From NCBI RefSeq assembly GCF_000276665.1, contig NW_004955459.1:11371935-11435934 (forward strand): a stretch of DNA of 64,000 nt, in the 5' to 3' direction. Source of the stretch: Chinchilla lanigera. Its lineage: Eukaryota > Chordata > Mammalia > Rodentia > Chinchillidae. The stretch's first letter is position 1. Every line of letters begins with the position of its first letter. Below are positions 33,846 through 44,684 of this stretch, in pieces. The position numbers were made by a program, and so were the translations under genes. The notes under the pieces are model-generated. The model saw only the letters and a program-made list of their open reading frames with translations, had not been told where the DNA came from and did no database searches.

Positions 33846-34794
33846 GATGATTTCTATAAATGTTAAAAAGAATAATGAAAATTTTTGCAGTGACTAATGA
33901 GGTCCTGGATGACCCAGCTCTTGCTAGTTCGGTTTCCTCATCTCTTCTTACTCCCATTTCTACATTTCTCTGCTGTCACTAGGATATGTATCAAATGGGC
34001 CACTGAAACATAACATGTCCATTCCAAGTGCTCCATTTTGTCTCAAATGCACTTCTCCTCCACTTTTCTCTGTCCAACTAAATGTCACCTCCATTCGTAC
34101 TGATGTTCACATCAACATTTTCTCCTATTCTTTATCAAACCCAGTAGCAGGTCCTCCAACTCCAGCTCCAAGTATTTCTCCCAACCTCAGTTGCTCCCAC
34201 TCCAATCCAAATCTCCATGACCCTTCACTGAGACTCCCACAGTAAGCTGCAAACTCATCCTGCTTCCACTTTTCCCTTTATATAGTCTTTTGCCCTTATA
34301 TAGTCCTTTGCCCATGTAGCTTCTGAAGGTCTGTTCTTATCAGATTGAGTCATTCTCCAAAGGCTCCCCGTTACACCTAAAGTGGAACCAAACCTCTGGC
34401 CCTCAAGCTACTAGCTATAAGACTTAGCTTTGCTCTGCATCTTTGATCTCATCTTGTGCCACCCAGCCCTTACACACCAGGCTCTGGTCCTTGGCCCTTC
34501 TTGGTGCTCCTCACACGTGCCAAGTTTGATCTCACCTAGGCCTTCTGTACTTGCTTTACCCTCTTGCCTGGGTGGCTTTTTCTGTGTCTTCAGGCCTCTC
34601 ACAAATTATCTCACCAAAAAAGGCTTTCCTCCTACCATTTTGAAAATAGGACTGCTCCCTTTGTGACTAATCTTCCTAACCATCTTTGAGTGCCCAACTT
34701 AAAACGGTTAAATTTCTACCTTTTTTACATTATGATGATATAAAACCATTCCCATATAATCATTCTTTTTGAAATATTTCTATTTTAAAGAAAA

Positions 34795-35040
34795 TAAACA
34801 ACAACAAAACAACAACAAAAAATAGTGATACAGGACTTCAAAGCAATATGATAAGAAATTAACAATGGTTGTTATATGACATATTGTTATCTTCAAAGTA
34901 GTCGCTCAGATTACCAGATATAGGTATGCAAGATTGAACAAACAATTAAACATTGTTTCTTTCAACAAACCAATAGAAATTAGTAGTACAATGATTTTAG
35001 CTATCTCATATATATATATATATAATTTCCCTTCCCTTCT
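34795..35040 (+). repeat. Unclassified dispersed repeat, copy B
   Basis: Second copy of the repeat at 32510-32745, in the same orientation, about 2.29 kb away. It shares 'aattaacaatggttgtta', 'caaacaattaaacattgttt' and 'aaattagtagtacaatgatt'. A short TA run (35008-35022) and a pyrimidine tract ending in CCCACAG (to 35056) follow, then L1 coding sequence starts abruptly. Confidence 0.7.
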
Positions 35041-35056
35041 TCCTCCTTTCCCACAG

Positions 35057-35515
35057 AATGGGAGAAAATTATAGCCAGTTGTCCCACAGACACACAACTT
35101 ATATCCAGAACATGTAAAGAATTGAAAAAATCAGGCCCTCCCAAATTCAAAGACCCAATCCAAAAGTGGGCATTGGAGATGAATACACATTTCTCAGATG
35201 AAGAAATACAACTGGCAAGTAACTACATGAAAAAAAGTTCAGCATCATTGGTCATACAAGAAACACTAACAACACTGAGATTCCATCTCACCCCAGAAAG
35301 AATGGCTATCGTTGAAAAATCAACTGATTTTTTTATGCTGATTTTATTTATTTTTTAAATGCTGGAGAGACTATGGAGAAAAAAGGAACTCTTCTCCACT
35401 GTTGGTGGGAGTATAGACTGGTTCAACCACTATGGAAATCAGTGTGGTGATTCCTCAAACTGGGATTGGAGGTCCCATTTGACCCAGTCATAGAGCAATT
35501 TTGTGTTCACTTTCT
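35057..35515 (+). pseudogene. L1 ORF2 C-terminal fragment
   Basis: The nucleotide sequence follows LINE-1 ORF2: 'aatgggagaaaattatagcc', 'ttatatccagaacatgtaaa', 'ttctcagatgaagaaataca', 'actacatgaaaaaaagttca', 'attccatctcaccccagaaa', 'gttggtgggagtatagactg' and 'aaccactatggaaatcagtg'. The frame is broken: a 78-codon open stretch (35122-35358) keeps part of the C-terminal region and then hits stops. The fragment is truncated at both ends and has no 3' UTR or tail, so it was trimmed after insertion. The ORF2 protein normally provides endonuclease and reverse transcriptase, and neither active-site region is present here. Confidence 0.85.
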
Positions 35516-35750
35516 ATATAATATTCAGTAAATTACATGACATGTTGAAAATTATTACAAAATGGGCTTTGATTTGGATGATTTTGCCCAGCTCTAGGCT
35601 AATATAAAGTGTTCTGAGTACCCTTAAGGTAAGCCAGGCTCTGCTATGTGTTTCAGTGCGTTAAATGAATTTCGACTTAGGATACTTTTAACTTCTGATG
35701 GATTTATTGAGATGTAACTGCATTGTTGATTGAAAGGCATCTGTCTTTAC
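35516..35750. mobile_element. DNA transposon fossil (same family as 40.13-40.41 kb)
   Basis: 'gatgattttgcccagctcta', 'ggctaatataaagtgttctg' and 'agtacccttaaggtaagcca', then 'ttaacttctgatggatttat' and 'tgagatgtaactgcattgtt', correspond to one half of an old terminal-inverted-repeat element whose ends read 'cgacttacgatgg'. Family name uncertain. Confidence 0.6.
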
Positions 35751-35834
35751 CTTGTTTATCTGTTCTGTTGTCTACATCACCTCATGAGATGAGTGTTGTC
35801 TGAGGGCAGGGCCACCCCATTCCAAGCCTATACA

Positions 35835-36092
35835 CGGGGTTGCCAGACTTGTCAAATAAAAATACAGGATACTGAGTTAGATGTGTAATTCAGGTAACTA
35901 GCAAATCTCTCTAGCATAAATATATCCTATCCAATTTTATTTTATCTTTGGCCAACATAATGTTTAAAAGCAATGCCTTGGTGGTTAATATTTTGGCAAT
36001 TTAAGTGAGTCTAAATTTAAAGTATGAGTACGTATTCTACTTAAAAATTATTCATTGTTTATCTGATGTTCAAATTATCAAATTTACATACA
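35835..36092. mobile_element. Ancient palindromic DNA-transposon-like repeat
   Basis: The left arm 'gggttgccagacttgtcaaa' with 'taaaaatacaggatactgag' and the right part 'aaaaattattcattgtttat' with 'ctgatgttcaaatt' match the two arms of a common mammalian inverted-repeat element. The centre is decayed. Family name uncertain. Confidence 0.55.
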
Positions 36093-36439
36093 ACAGTGCC
36101 TTAAACATTGCACATCTTCAAAATATTTCTGTGGAATTAATGAACATAGAAATAAATTAATACCTCAAACTGTTTAAGTTGATTGTGATTCCTGTTCTTT
36201 AACAATCTCTAAAAAGCATGTGTCTAGATATTGGGACAAAAACATGATGTCCTAAGTAACATGCATCATAAAGGATCATCTGTGAGAACTTCATTTTGTT
36301 TGTATTTATATTTCTGTTTTCACAGCAAATTACTAGTTAAAGAAGATCTGATATGGGATCTGAAATTGCATGAATTGTTGAGATTTGAACACTGAGTAAA
36401 ATAAAATAGAATACAGAAACAGTATGTATACATTTAGAA
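36093..36439. other. Unique AT-rich sequence, nothing recognised
   Basis: No repeat or gene seen. Confidence 0.4.
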
Positions 36440-36680
36440 TACTGATGAAGCATTTCCATATATATTTCTTCATTTGAGCATCTAATCAGCTCTTACGACA
36501 GAGACAGCAGGGTTTGTTGGCTTCATGTTACATACGGAGAAACTGAGATTCCAAGTGGTTAAATGATTTGTTCAAGATTGCACAGCTTGGAACTGATAAA
36601 ACAGTACTTTGAACCACGATTTTCTAACTTCAAGGCCAAATGCTTTCCACTATATCACATTACTCCCATAAATTTGAATC
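36440..36680 (-). mobile_element. MIR-type SINE, long copy
   Basis: Clear antisense MIR: 'gttacatacggagaaactga', 'gattccaagtggttaaatga', 'tttgttcaagattgcacagc' and 'ttggaactgataaaacagta', then 'ttgaaccacgattttctaac' and 'ccaaatgctttccactatat'. Conserved in order through most of the element. Confidence 0.8.
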
Positions 36681-38035
36681 ACAACTACATTCACCAAGCA
36701 GAGATTTACTTAAACTATAGAGGAATCAAATGTGTAAACAGAGGTGCAATCCACATGCTTGCTAACAATCCTTTCTGGTATGGACATCAGCCAGCCCCTG
36801 ATCCCTAGCTATAGGAGCTCTGGGACAAAGAGGGCATTCCTTTAAATGTTTTGTGTTGTTTGTCTTTTCAGTGTAGAGACAATCATTTTAATATTCAATT
36901 AGTTTCAAATACATTTATTTCAAGCAGATGGCTCCAAGACAAATAAAAAACTGAAGACAGGGTCTAAATTTGGGATTGGAAATCTGTTTCCAAGTATTAA
37001 TTTTGAGTGGAAACAATTTTGGTTGAATTTGGGGGTTATAAATATCCCCCAAGAGTTTTTCAGCTCTTGGCTGCCTATCTCATAGTTTCACTCTGATTTC
37101 AATGTAGGTGGGGGTGGTGTCAGATTGGAAGTAGACAGTTTGGCATATGGTTGCTCCAAGTGCATGAAACTGTCTTCAAAACACGATCTAGAGATGTTGA
37201 TATTATAAATGACCATTTTCCTAAATAAGTTTGCAGGAGTTGAAAGCAGAGTGGGATGCCAAAGCATCTTTGAAGGAGGATTTCCATTCAGTGAGATCCT
37301 GTTACCTGTTTCATAACAAAGAGTAAAGCAATATCTTGGGGCAGCAATTCATATACTTTTGGATCTAAAATAATGGACTCAGTGGGGACACTGGATTCAT
37401 AATTTTTTGGAGGCATTCACTTTACCCACCCACCCATGCAGGAGCCATGGACAATTTTGGACAGACAGGCAACTGAAAGAAATTTCTAAGATATTAAGAG
37501 GTACCAAAAGTCACTTGTGGTGGGATGGTGTTTCATTTGTAATAAATAGCGCAAATAAATGCCTACAAAATGTTGTGGCAATATTATACCAAAAGTAAGA
37601 TTATTTAAGGAGACATCCAAATATGTTTTTAAGTGAATTATGACCCCTAAGCCATGAGTTCAAATCCAAGTTCAACATCATGAAAATGCAATCATTGAAA
37701 ACCACAGGTGTTGCACTTTCCGTAAGAGGACTCTGTGCTTGGAGGGTGTGCATGTACACACAAACCCAACCAGTTTGGGGGAGGAAATGACCCCGTTACT
37801 GCTGTCTGTAGCCCGCAATTTCATGGCTATTGTGTCCTATTATCATCATGTTTTCCTCCCAAGGTTTAAATGGATGAAGTGAGTGCAGCATGGCCTGGAA
37901 AGGGAAGTCATTCCTGAAGTCAGCTGCTTTGAAGAGAGAGGCAGTCCCCAGGATTAGGTCCTGCAAGCCACGTCCAGAATGGATGGGGTTTTACACGTGT
38001 GCCCATGCATGCGCACACATACAAATGCACACAGA
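36681..38035. other. Unique sequence, nothing firmly recognised
   Basis: Repeat-poor. A segment near 36840-37020 is AT-rich with ATTTTAATATTCAATTAG, a homeodomain-like cluster that is not strong enough to call separately. Confidence 0.35.
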
Positions 38036-38062
38036 AACACACACACACACACACACACACAC
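38036..38062. repeat. (CA)n microsatellite
   Basis: Thirteen AC units after a mixed CA-rich lead (38010-38035). Frames reading through it give His/Thr-rich artefacts. Confidence 0.95.
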
Positions 38063-38529
38063 GTTTAGAGGTCAGAATCAGTAGATTAAAAGTTAAAACA
38101 CAGAAAACTGAAGCTATTATAAGGTCTGAATGGAGAGAACGAAGCTGGACACAGGAGACAGACCCCAGGGTCAGATGCTAGCAGAGAGAGAATGGCATTG
38201 AGAACAAGGACAAGGCACAGTAGGGGCGCCATGTTGATTTCTGCAGATGATCTCTACAAATAGGCTGAAATAGTTTTCTGTCAAGTTCTCCAGGGAACAT
38301 GCTCCAAGAAGTGAACATGCATGCACAAAATTTTGGGGGGAGTGAAGGAAGCAGTGTTGGGCAGAGGCAGAAGCTGAACTTCAGCGCAATCTCAACAGAG
38401 GCCTCAGATCCCACAGGGAGCTTGCGAGCCTAGCTGTCCCTTCAGAGTTGTCCCTCCTTGAAGCAGGGGGGCCAGGCCTTCAGAACCCCAACTGCTGACT
38501 CATCACTGGATGCCAGCTGTCCCCGAAGC
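38063..38529. other. Unique sequence, nothing recognised
   Basis: No repeat family or gene. Confidence 0.4.
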
Positions 38530-39085
38530 TAGTGTGGTTTTACATGCTGCCTATGCTGCCAGCAGCTGGGGGAATGATTACTGCCCTTCTAAATGGAGAT
38601 GTGTCACTTGAACTACACCCTGAATACAGTTCTAGAGGCCACCGGTGACGTAAGGATTTGATTCACTGGGCTGCTTTTAGGGCACCTGGCAAGGTAGATA
38701 TCATTGGCAGAAATGAAAAATTCTGCCAAGAAACTGAGCCATCTGCATAACTGTGGTGACAACCACACTTTCTAACGCTGTCTTTGGGGAACCCTAAACC
38801 ATCATTCCCTCTCAAGAAACCTAGCTATATTGCCTCATCTAAATGAATTATGAATGTTTTACTCCCATTACAGTGAAACCATTATTGTTTAGAACAGAAG
38901 AACCAGTGACATAATGAATCAGGATTCTCCTCTTAAGTCTTAACTGTAGATGTAAATCCTGGGATGTTTCCAATTAAGAAAAGACCCCTAAAGACCTGTG
39001 TATCAAACACCTCACTTGTTTACAGACATGCCTATTATTTGCATATTCTTGTGACAACAGAGACTTTAACTAGGGAAAATACTCC
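38530..39085. promoter_or_regulatory. Candidate conserved noncoding element
   Basis: Repeat-free. It contains 'gccatctgcataactgtggt' with the dyad GTGGTGACAACCAC (about 38753-38766), 'tctaaatgaattatgaatgt', 'aaccattattgtttag' (SOX-like) and ATTTGCATATTC near 39037. Motif mix and lack of transposons resemble an enhancer. Conservation unverified. Confidence 0.4.
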
Positions 39086-39139
39086 ATTTAAATATAATAT
39101 GTTTTTAAAAAATTGACAACAAAAATTCTTTTTAAAAGT

Positions 39140-39385
39140 GGAAACTACATTCCTCCTCTTGACTGAGCTCCCTCATTTTGCTCTACCTTCTATCCCCAAG
39201 AATATATTACCTACTAATGTGCTAGTACTACTTACTTGTTTATTTATTGTTTTGTTCCTGTATAATTATAAGGTTCATGAGGGTAGAAATTTATGTCTAC
39301 TTGTTCACAGTTCATACCAAGTGCCCAGGAGATTCTCTGAGAGGGTTGGAAATCAGCAAGTATCTGTTAAATAAGAAAGCAACTC
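39140..39385 (+). mobile_element. L2 LINE 3' end
   Basis: Order matches the L2 terminus: 'ctactaatgtgctagtacta', 'cttgtttatttattgttttg', 'ttataaggttcatgagggta', 'tgttcacagttcataccaag' and 'cagcaagtatctgttaaata'. Confidence 0.7.
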
Positions 39386-40132
39386 GACAGTTGCCCACGT
39401 TTGCTCATGCTGACGTTATTCTATCTCCCACTGGTTATGTGTTTGCTTTCAGCTTAGTCTCGTTGTCTCCGAGTAACATGGTCCATCTCTTTTTCTCTAG
39501 ACTATCTTCATGGCAGAGGGGTCTGGAAATCCCATTCTAAATTCACAGTACATTATTGAGACAGTCAAACACAGCTCTGAGGAGCGCAAACCATCTATCA
39601 AAGTCTCCCTCCCTCCTTGCCATTGTTGTCTTGTCCCAAGCTTTAAATACACAATCACTCACATTGGGACTTGAAAAAAAGGCATGGTTCCCCGTTTGCA
39701 GGCCTAAGGGAGACTGATGCCTTCCACATGGGTTGCCTCCTCAGACTTCTCATTCCCATTGTTAGGATGTGTCTAAATAACCTCAGGTTTGATCAGTCAG
39801 AGAGACCAGGTCTCCTTGCCCCAGCCTAGGAGAGTTCACTGAATGGAAAATGTTTCTTGGGTTCTTCCTGAGTAAAGGCGCAAATTTTCCCACATAGCCC
39901 AGGGGTGATACCAATTCCTTCTTTACCAGATAGCTCCACTTGGGATAACCCAGTCTATATTTGAAAGAAAGAAAATTTAGAAGCACTCCAAACCAAACTA
40001 GTAAGCCATACAAGACAGAACCTATTAACCTCTCGAGTCAAGCTCCAACAAAACTTCTTTATAGTTTGTTAAGCCTTACCCTTTGCACTTCTAAATTACT
40101 GTGGAAACTCTTGAAATATTCTAAGTGATAGT
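39386..40132. other. Unique sequence, nothing recognised
   Basis: No repeat assigned. The 97-codon and 76-codon frames lack domain signatures. Confidence 0.4.
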
Positions 40133-40408
40133 ACAGTCCCCAATTTATGATGGTTCTGCTTATAATTTTTCAGCCTTATGATGGTGCTAGAGCAATATGC
40201 ATTAGTGAGAACTGTACTTTGAATTTTTTATTTGATTTTTCCTCAAGCTAGTGATATGTAGTTATTGTTATGCAGCTAGCCATGCTCTCTGGTATATTAT
40301 GTTCATAATATGCTATGATGTTTTCAGTGTATTAAAGACATCTTCAACTTAGGGATATTTCCATTTATGATCAATTTATCAGGAAAAAAACCCCATTGTA
40401 AGTCTATA
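40133..40408. mobile_element. DNA transposon fossil with inverted termini
   Basis: Starts 'cagtccccaatttatgatgg', continues 'cttatgatggtgctagagca' and 'gagaactgtactttgaattt', and ends near 'ccattgtaagtc'. The two ends are decayed inverted repeats of the 'gacttacgatgg' type. Same family as the fossil at about 35.5 kb. Non-autonomous. Confidence 0.65.
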
Positions 40409-40589
40409 CAGAAAAAATACTCTTTTATAGCCAGAACAAATGCTGACTCTTTGAACTGAGGCTGACAGTTTTGTCTATTGGACTTTGGGTGTGTGTGTGC
40501 TCAAATATATTCAGCTATTTAAAATAAAAAATCTCTTTTCACAGAGGTTCTTTCCTTTTCCTTTTCTTCTCTTTTTTCTTGACTTGACA

Positions 40590-40980
40590 AGTCTGTCTAA
40601 TCAAAGAAGAAAGAGAACCCCTTTCCCAATCCCTAGCCTCCAGCACTGTGAGCAGAATATTTGAAGTCATGGAAAAACAATTTGAGAATTTGCAATTTCA
40701 CTGGGGTTTACACTTTTACCACAAAAGATAAACGTTTGTTTAAGTCAACCTGCAAGCCTAGTGTGAAGGTATGCACAGGGGAAAATGTTGACAATGCAAA
40801 CAAGGCCAAGAGGTGTGAAATTTGAGCACATTATCACTCACTGTCAGATGCTAATGACTCTCATCAAGGTAAAAGAGATTGTTTGAAAAGCAAAAATGAT
40901 TATCCTTGGCAACAGAAGCACAAGTGAGACCTTAGTCAATTATTTGGGTTCTTGTTTTTTCTGACAATACTCCTCATTAG
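40590..40980. promoter_or_regulatory. Candidate conserved noncoding element
   Basis: Repeat-free and AT-rich, with runs such as 'gacaatgcaaacaaggccaa' (SOX/FOX-like), 'atgctaatgactctcatcaa', 'gcaaaaatgattatccttgg' and 'agtcaattatttgggttctt'. Motif content is enhancer-like. No comparison available. Confidence 0.4.
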
Positions 40981-41279
40981 TTTTTGACTGTGATGTCGAT
41001 ATAAGAATGGAGATTCATGTGCCCCTTATGGATGAATGCAGCCAGGGGAATATTTCTATCCACAGCATACATATTTCCCAACCTACTGAGCACAAACAGC
41101 ACAGGAAGTGATACATTCTGTAAATGAATTGACCCAATGGAAACATACAAATCCAAACATCTAGCAAGAGGTAGAAATAAGAGGAACTCTTTCATAGGAT
41201 CGTGAAATCTCTCATATATAAAATCATATAAATTCTGGACCAATGAGAGCTTCCAGATAAGGAAAGAGGAATTTAATGC

Positions 41280-42100
41280 TATTAATTAAAGTCTGTTCTT
41301 TTACTTAAAAGAAAAAAATAAAGAACGCTAAACTAATTTACTTCTAGTATTTATCACCTACTGAGTTGTTCAGATGAGTACATAAAATTGAATGCACTGT
41401 CGTCTTTATTGGGATGAAGGTTACGTTCATAAGCTCTGCTTGTTTTAATAGGTTTATTGCACACTTGTAGACATGTGCTATTGCACTGGGATGGATATGC
41501 TTTGAATATTTTTATAATTGTGGATAGTATAAAAGTCATTTTCTGTTAGATTGCACAAATCCATTACATTAGGAGAAGGATACATTATTGTAACAGGATT
41601 AATGTGCAACACATAAACATAATCAGTAATATTCTGTTTGATAAATTATCTCATTTTAATCGGAATGTAAAGAGATTTCTGGATAGTTCCTCCTTTGATT
41701 TGCATAATTGTATTACAGACAGGCAAATTGCATTATATTCTTCATTAACAATAGATGGCTTGTGTAACTATTGTATTTTTGAAGGCACTGCTCTTACATT
41801 CGTCCTGCAATTTGTCATTTGCTGACATTACCAGAGAGAGCAGTTGGGAGAGAACAGCATCTAAAAAAGATTACTTGATTTTCGCTGAGTCCAGTAATAC
41901 CCCGCTTCCGATTGCACAGTGGTTATGCTATTGTTTGTTTTAACAAATTGCAACCCAGTGGCAAAGAACTTCTTTTAAAAATCTTCTAATGTGAGGACAA
42001 TTCAGCCCTTATAGATTTCCATGGTGGAATGTCAGCCTTTCTAATGAACTCCACGTATAAAAATGTGAATTAAAATTAAATTAGAACCATACGATTGATT
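41280..42100. promoter_or_regulatory. Strong candidate conserved noncoding element
   Basis: About 800 bases, repeat-free and AT-rich, with dense homeodomain and POU-type words. These include ATTGCAC repeated at about 41456, 41482 and 41552, 'aacaggattaatgtgcaaca', 'ctcattttaatcggaatgta', GATTTGCATAATTG (41697-41710), AAATTGCATTATA (about 41725), 'cattaacaatagatgg' and 'gaattaaaattaaattagaa'. Short frames occur on both strands with no domain. After the 18.2-19.0 kb block it is the most enhancer-like sequence in the window. The target gene is not in view. Confidence 0.55.
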
Positions 42101-44019
42101 TTATGTTTTTACTCTGGTACATGCTCTCTCTGAGGGAACTTCCCTTTCCTCTCCCCAGCTCAGACAAAAGCTAACAAGTTGCTGGATGCTCCAGATCCTC
42201 TTCAGGGACATGGTGTTTACTGTCACTCAGGGGTGATTATCACTGCCTTCCTAATGCTCAGCTAATGACTTCTGTCAGCAGCCCTTTAAGAGCACCAGGC
42301 AGCCTTTGGTGGCATTTCAGTGTGTGTGAAATGCTTGGCTTTCTGAGCCTGAAAAGACTTTCTATGATACTCTGTTTAACTGGGGCCCCTGACCCGCTCC
42401 TGCAAAAGCAGACCCGCTCTAGGGTAGATATCAACTGTCCTCCAGGTCCCAGATGCCTGGGCACACAGCCTGCCACTCAGCAGGGGTGACTTGTCTGTGC
42501 TGTATACGTGGACGGATGGGTGGATGGATGGTTGGAGACAGAGTTCCATAAAATTTCCAGTATTTCTGAATGAAAAACTGATAATAAAGAAAGGTTCTCC
42601 TGGAAGCAAGTTACATTTCTTACCACTTCCTCCACTAAACACAAAATGTGAGACCGTGTTGCCAACCCTCTAATGATCAACTTACCTGTCATATTAGGAG
42701 AGGAGCTGGAAACAAAAGGTGAAGAAATCCTTTTCAGAGTAGCCAGGAGGGCTGTGTGGGGCCCTGAGTGGTCAGAGGGAATACACAGGGGCATCTTCAG
42801 CAAGGTCCAAGGACCTCTGCAGCACCAGGCTCTGAAGAGACTGGAGAAGGGTTCTCTATGGATTTACAGCTTGTAAGATCCTAAAAATAGCAGTGTTCTA
42901 GGCACAACAGGGCCAATACTCCCATGAGGGGCCCAGTAACAGTGCCAGATTCCATTCTCAGGGCATTGCATAGGCACGGAAACCCAGAGGTTAGTGCGTG
43001 TCAGTGTCTGAAGATTCCCAAAGACAATGAGGTGGGAGGGAAGGCCTTTGTCTCAAAGGTAAGTGTACGGGGCAGAGCTTGGAAAAAAAATAATAATAAA
43101 ACATGCCTGAGAACCAATGAGAAGGCCTGGGATGACCATAGCTGCTGCATTGTCACTTCATTGAATTAGAAGTTCTCTATATTCCATTAGGTAAACTGGG
43201 GTTGTCTTGGCCAGTGCTGGCCCTCCAAAGACCCTCAGAAGGAAATCATTTCTGGAAAGGTTTTCTAAAAGAACAACCTCTTCATAGACAAAATAAAGTG
43301 GAAACAAGATCATTAGTTCTCCCAACATCCACAGAAAGAACTTCTGATGTATCTTTCTTTTCCCAAAAAGCTCTGGCCTCAGCTCACTTACAGCAAACAG
43401 AGGGAGAAACGGACTCAGTAAATCATTAAGAATGAAAAGGAAAGTAGATGTAGTCAAGTACTAAAGCATGTGGCAAACAATTAAATATATTGCGTGTCTC
43501 TGTCATTTAACAGATGTGCAAAATGCGGAAGCAGGAGCAGCCCAGGAGTGCTGGGTAGCATAGAGGCACAGTGCAGGAGAGAAGAACAAGGTCAGAGGGA
43601 AGAAGTAAGTGAACCTTCCTTGTGACCTACCCAGAGGTGCCACAGGTTAAGGACTGAAGCCTATCTACCTTGTGTGTCTTTTCTAAACTTACCCGGCAAG
43701 TTGGTGGCATCATTCTGACTTCAGGTACAGATTGTGATACTCCCAAAATCAGTCAGTCATTCCCTGCCCACCACCACATTCAATTGTTCAGATATCACTT
43801 GTGAACCTTGGAAATTAAACATCTAGGTATTTCATTGGCAATAATCTTACCCATCCATCTCCTCGCAGAGGTCTCAAGGGCACCTGTTCTGATATGCTGG
43901 TCTCTGCTGTGTCCCAGGACTGTGAATGCTGTTGCTTAGAAGATCCTAGCCCACAAGGACCAATCCATAGGACTCAGTTCTGTGACCCATGCACTCATGA
44001 GTCAGCAGGAGAATCATGG
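42101..44019. other. Unique sequence with small GGAT repeat
   Basis: A short TGGATGGATGG array lies at about 42508-42533. No other repeat or gene recognised. Many 60-108 codon frames on both strands are unsupported. Confidence 0.35.
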
Positions 44020-44178
44020 CACCTCCTCTGGTCCTCACTGTTCCCTTTTGTGACATTTGTCATACTGCACTTATCCTGTAGTTACTATTCACCTGTCACT
44101 CTGCCCTCATGACTGTGCCCCTCCCCGGGTCTCCAGTGCTTGGTACAGGACAGGTTCTCCAAACATGTACCACCTGGG
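44020..44178 (+). mobile_element. L2 LINE 3' end
   Basis: 'gacatttgtcatactgcact', 'tatcctgtagttactattca' and 'ccagtgcttggtacaggaca' correspond to the L2 3' terminal region. Diverged. Confidence 0.55.
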
Positions 44179-44261
44179 GGGGAAGAGGGACGAAGGAGCC
44201 CAGCCCAGCATCTCATCCTCAGGATGGGAGAACAGAGATAGACTAGCTAGTCCACTTCCTG

Positions 44262-44562
44262 CTTTGTGGCATAATACCTGGGACTGGATCATTTATAAAG
44301 CAAGATTTGTTTTGGCTTATAGTTTTAGCGGCCCAGAGATTCCAGATCAGGTGGCCACATGTGGTAAAGGCCTTGCACTGTTTCAATTTAAGGTAGAAAG
44401 TGGCCAGGCAGGTGGATGTATGCAGAAGTGACCAGTAAATCATGAGGGACTGCCTCACTTTGTAATCATCCCCTCTGGAGAAAACCTCCGCAGTCCTTAG
44501 AGAGTGAGAACTCATTACCCTGAGAATTAGCACAGTCCCTGAAAATGGCATACATTTCCTCT
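44262..44562 (-). mobile_element. ERVL-MaLR LTR
   Basis: 'cctgggactggatcatttat' and 'aaagcaagatttgttttggc', then 'ttatagttttagcggcccag', are antisense MST/MLT1 phrases ('gagactgggtaatttataaa...'). The 3' part 'gagtgagaactcattaccct' is also typical. Confidence 0.7.
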
Positions 44563-44684
44563 TAACAACTCAGTCATCTCTTAAAGAGCCAACTAGCTCT
44601 CAGCACTCTTATACTGGGAATCTAATGTCAACCGAGTTTTGGCATAGAAGTGTAAATCAGTAGAACTTACCTAGAGGTCAAATT

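Larger units (their letters stand above)
33370..34740 (+). mobile_element. Long L2 LINE copy (3' portion), interrupted by SINE
   Basis: Sense L2. Successive L2 phrases are 'tactgccactgggaaggtgt' and 'aagtcaccaccatctctcac' (about 33555-33605), 'ccatttctacatttctctgc' (about 33955), 'ggttctccaaaggctccccg'-type sequence near 34350, 'gacttagctttgctctgcat' (about 34422) and 'tctcaccaaaaaaggctttc' (about 34609), with 'ctttaccctcttgcctgggt' between. It spans more than 1 kb, unusually long for L2. It is interrupted at 33690-33845 by a B4-like SINE and perhaps by a small hAT fragment. Confidence 0.7.

Noticed and set aside
35122..35358. 78-codon frame as a small protein gene
   Set aside because: It is the C-terminal part of L1 ORF2, truncated and frame-broken.
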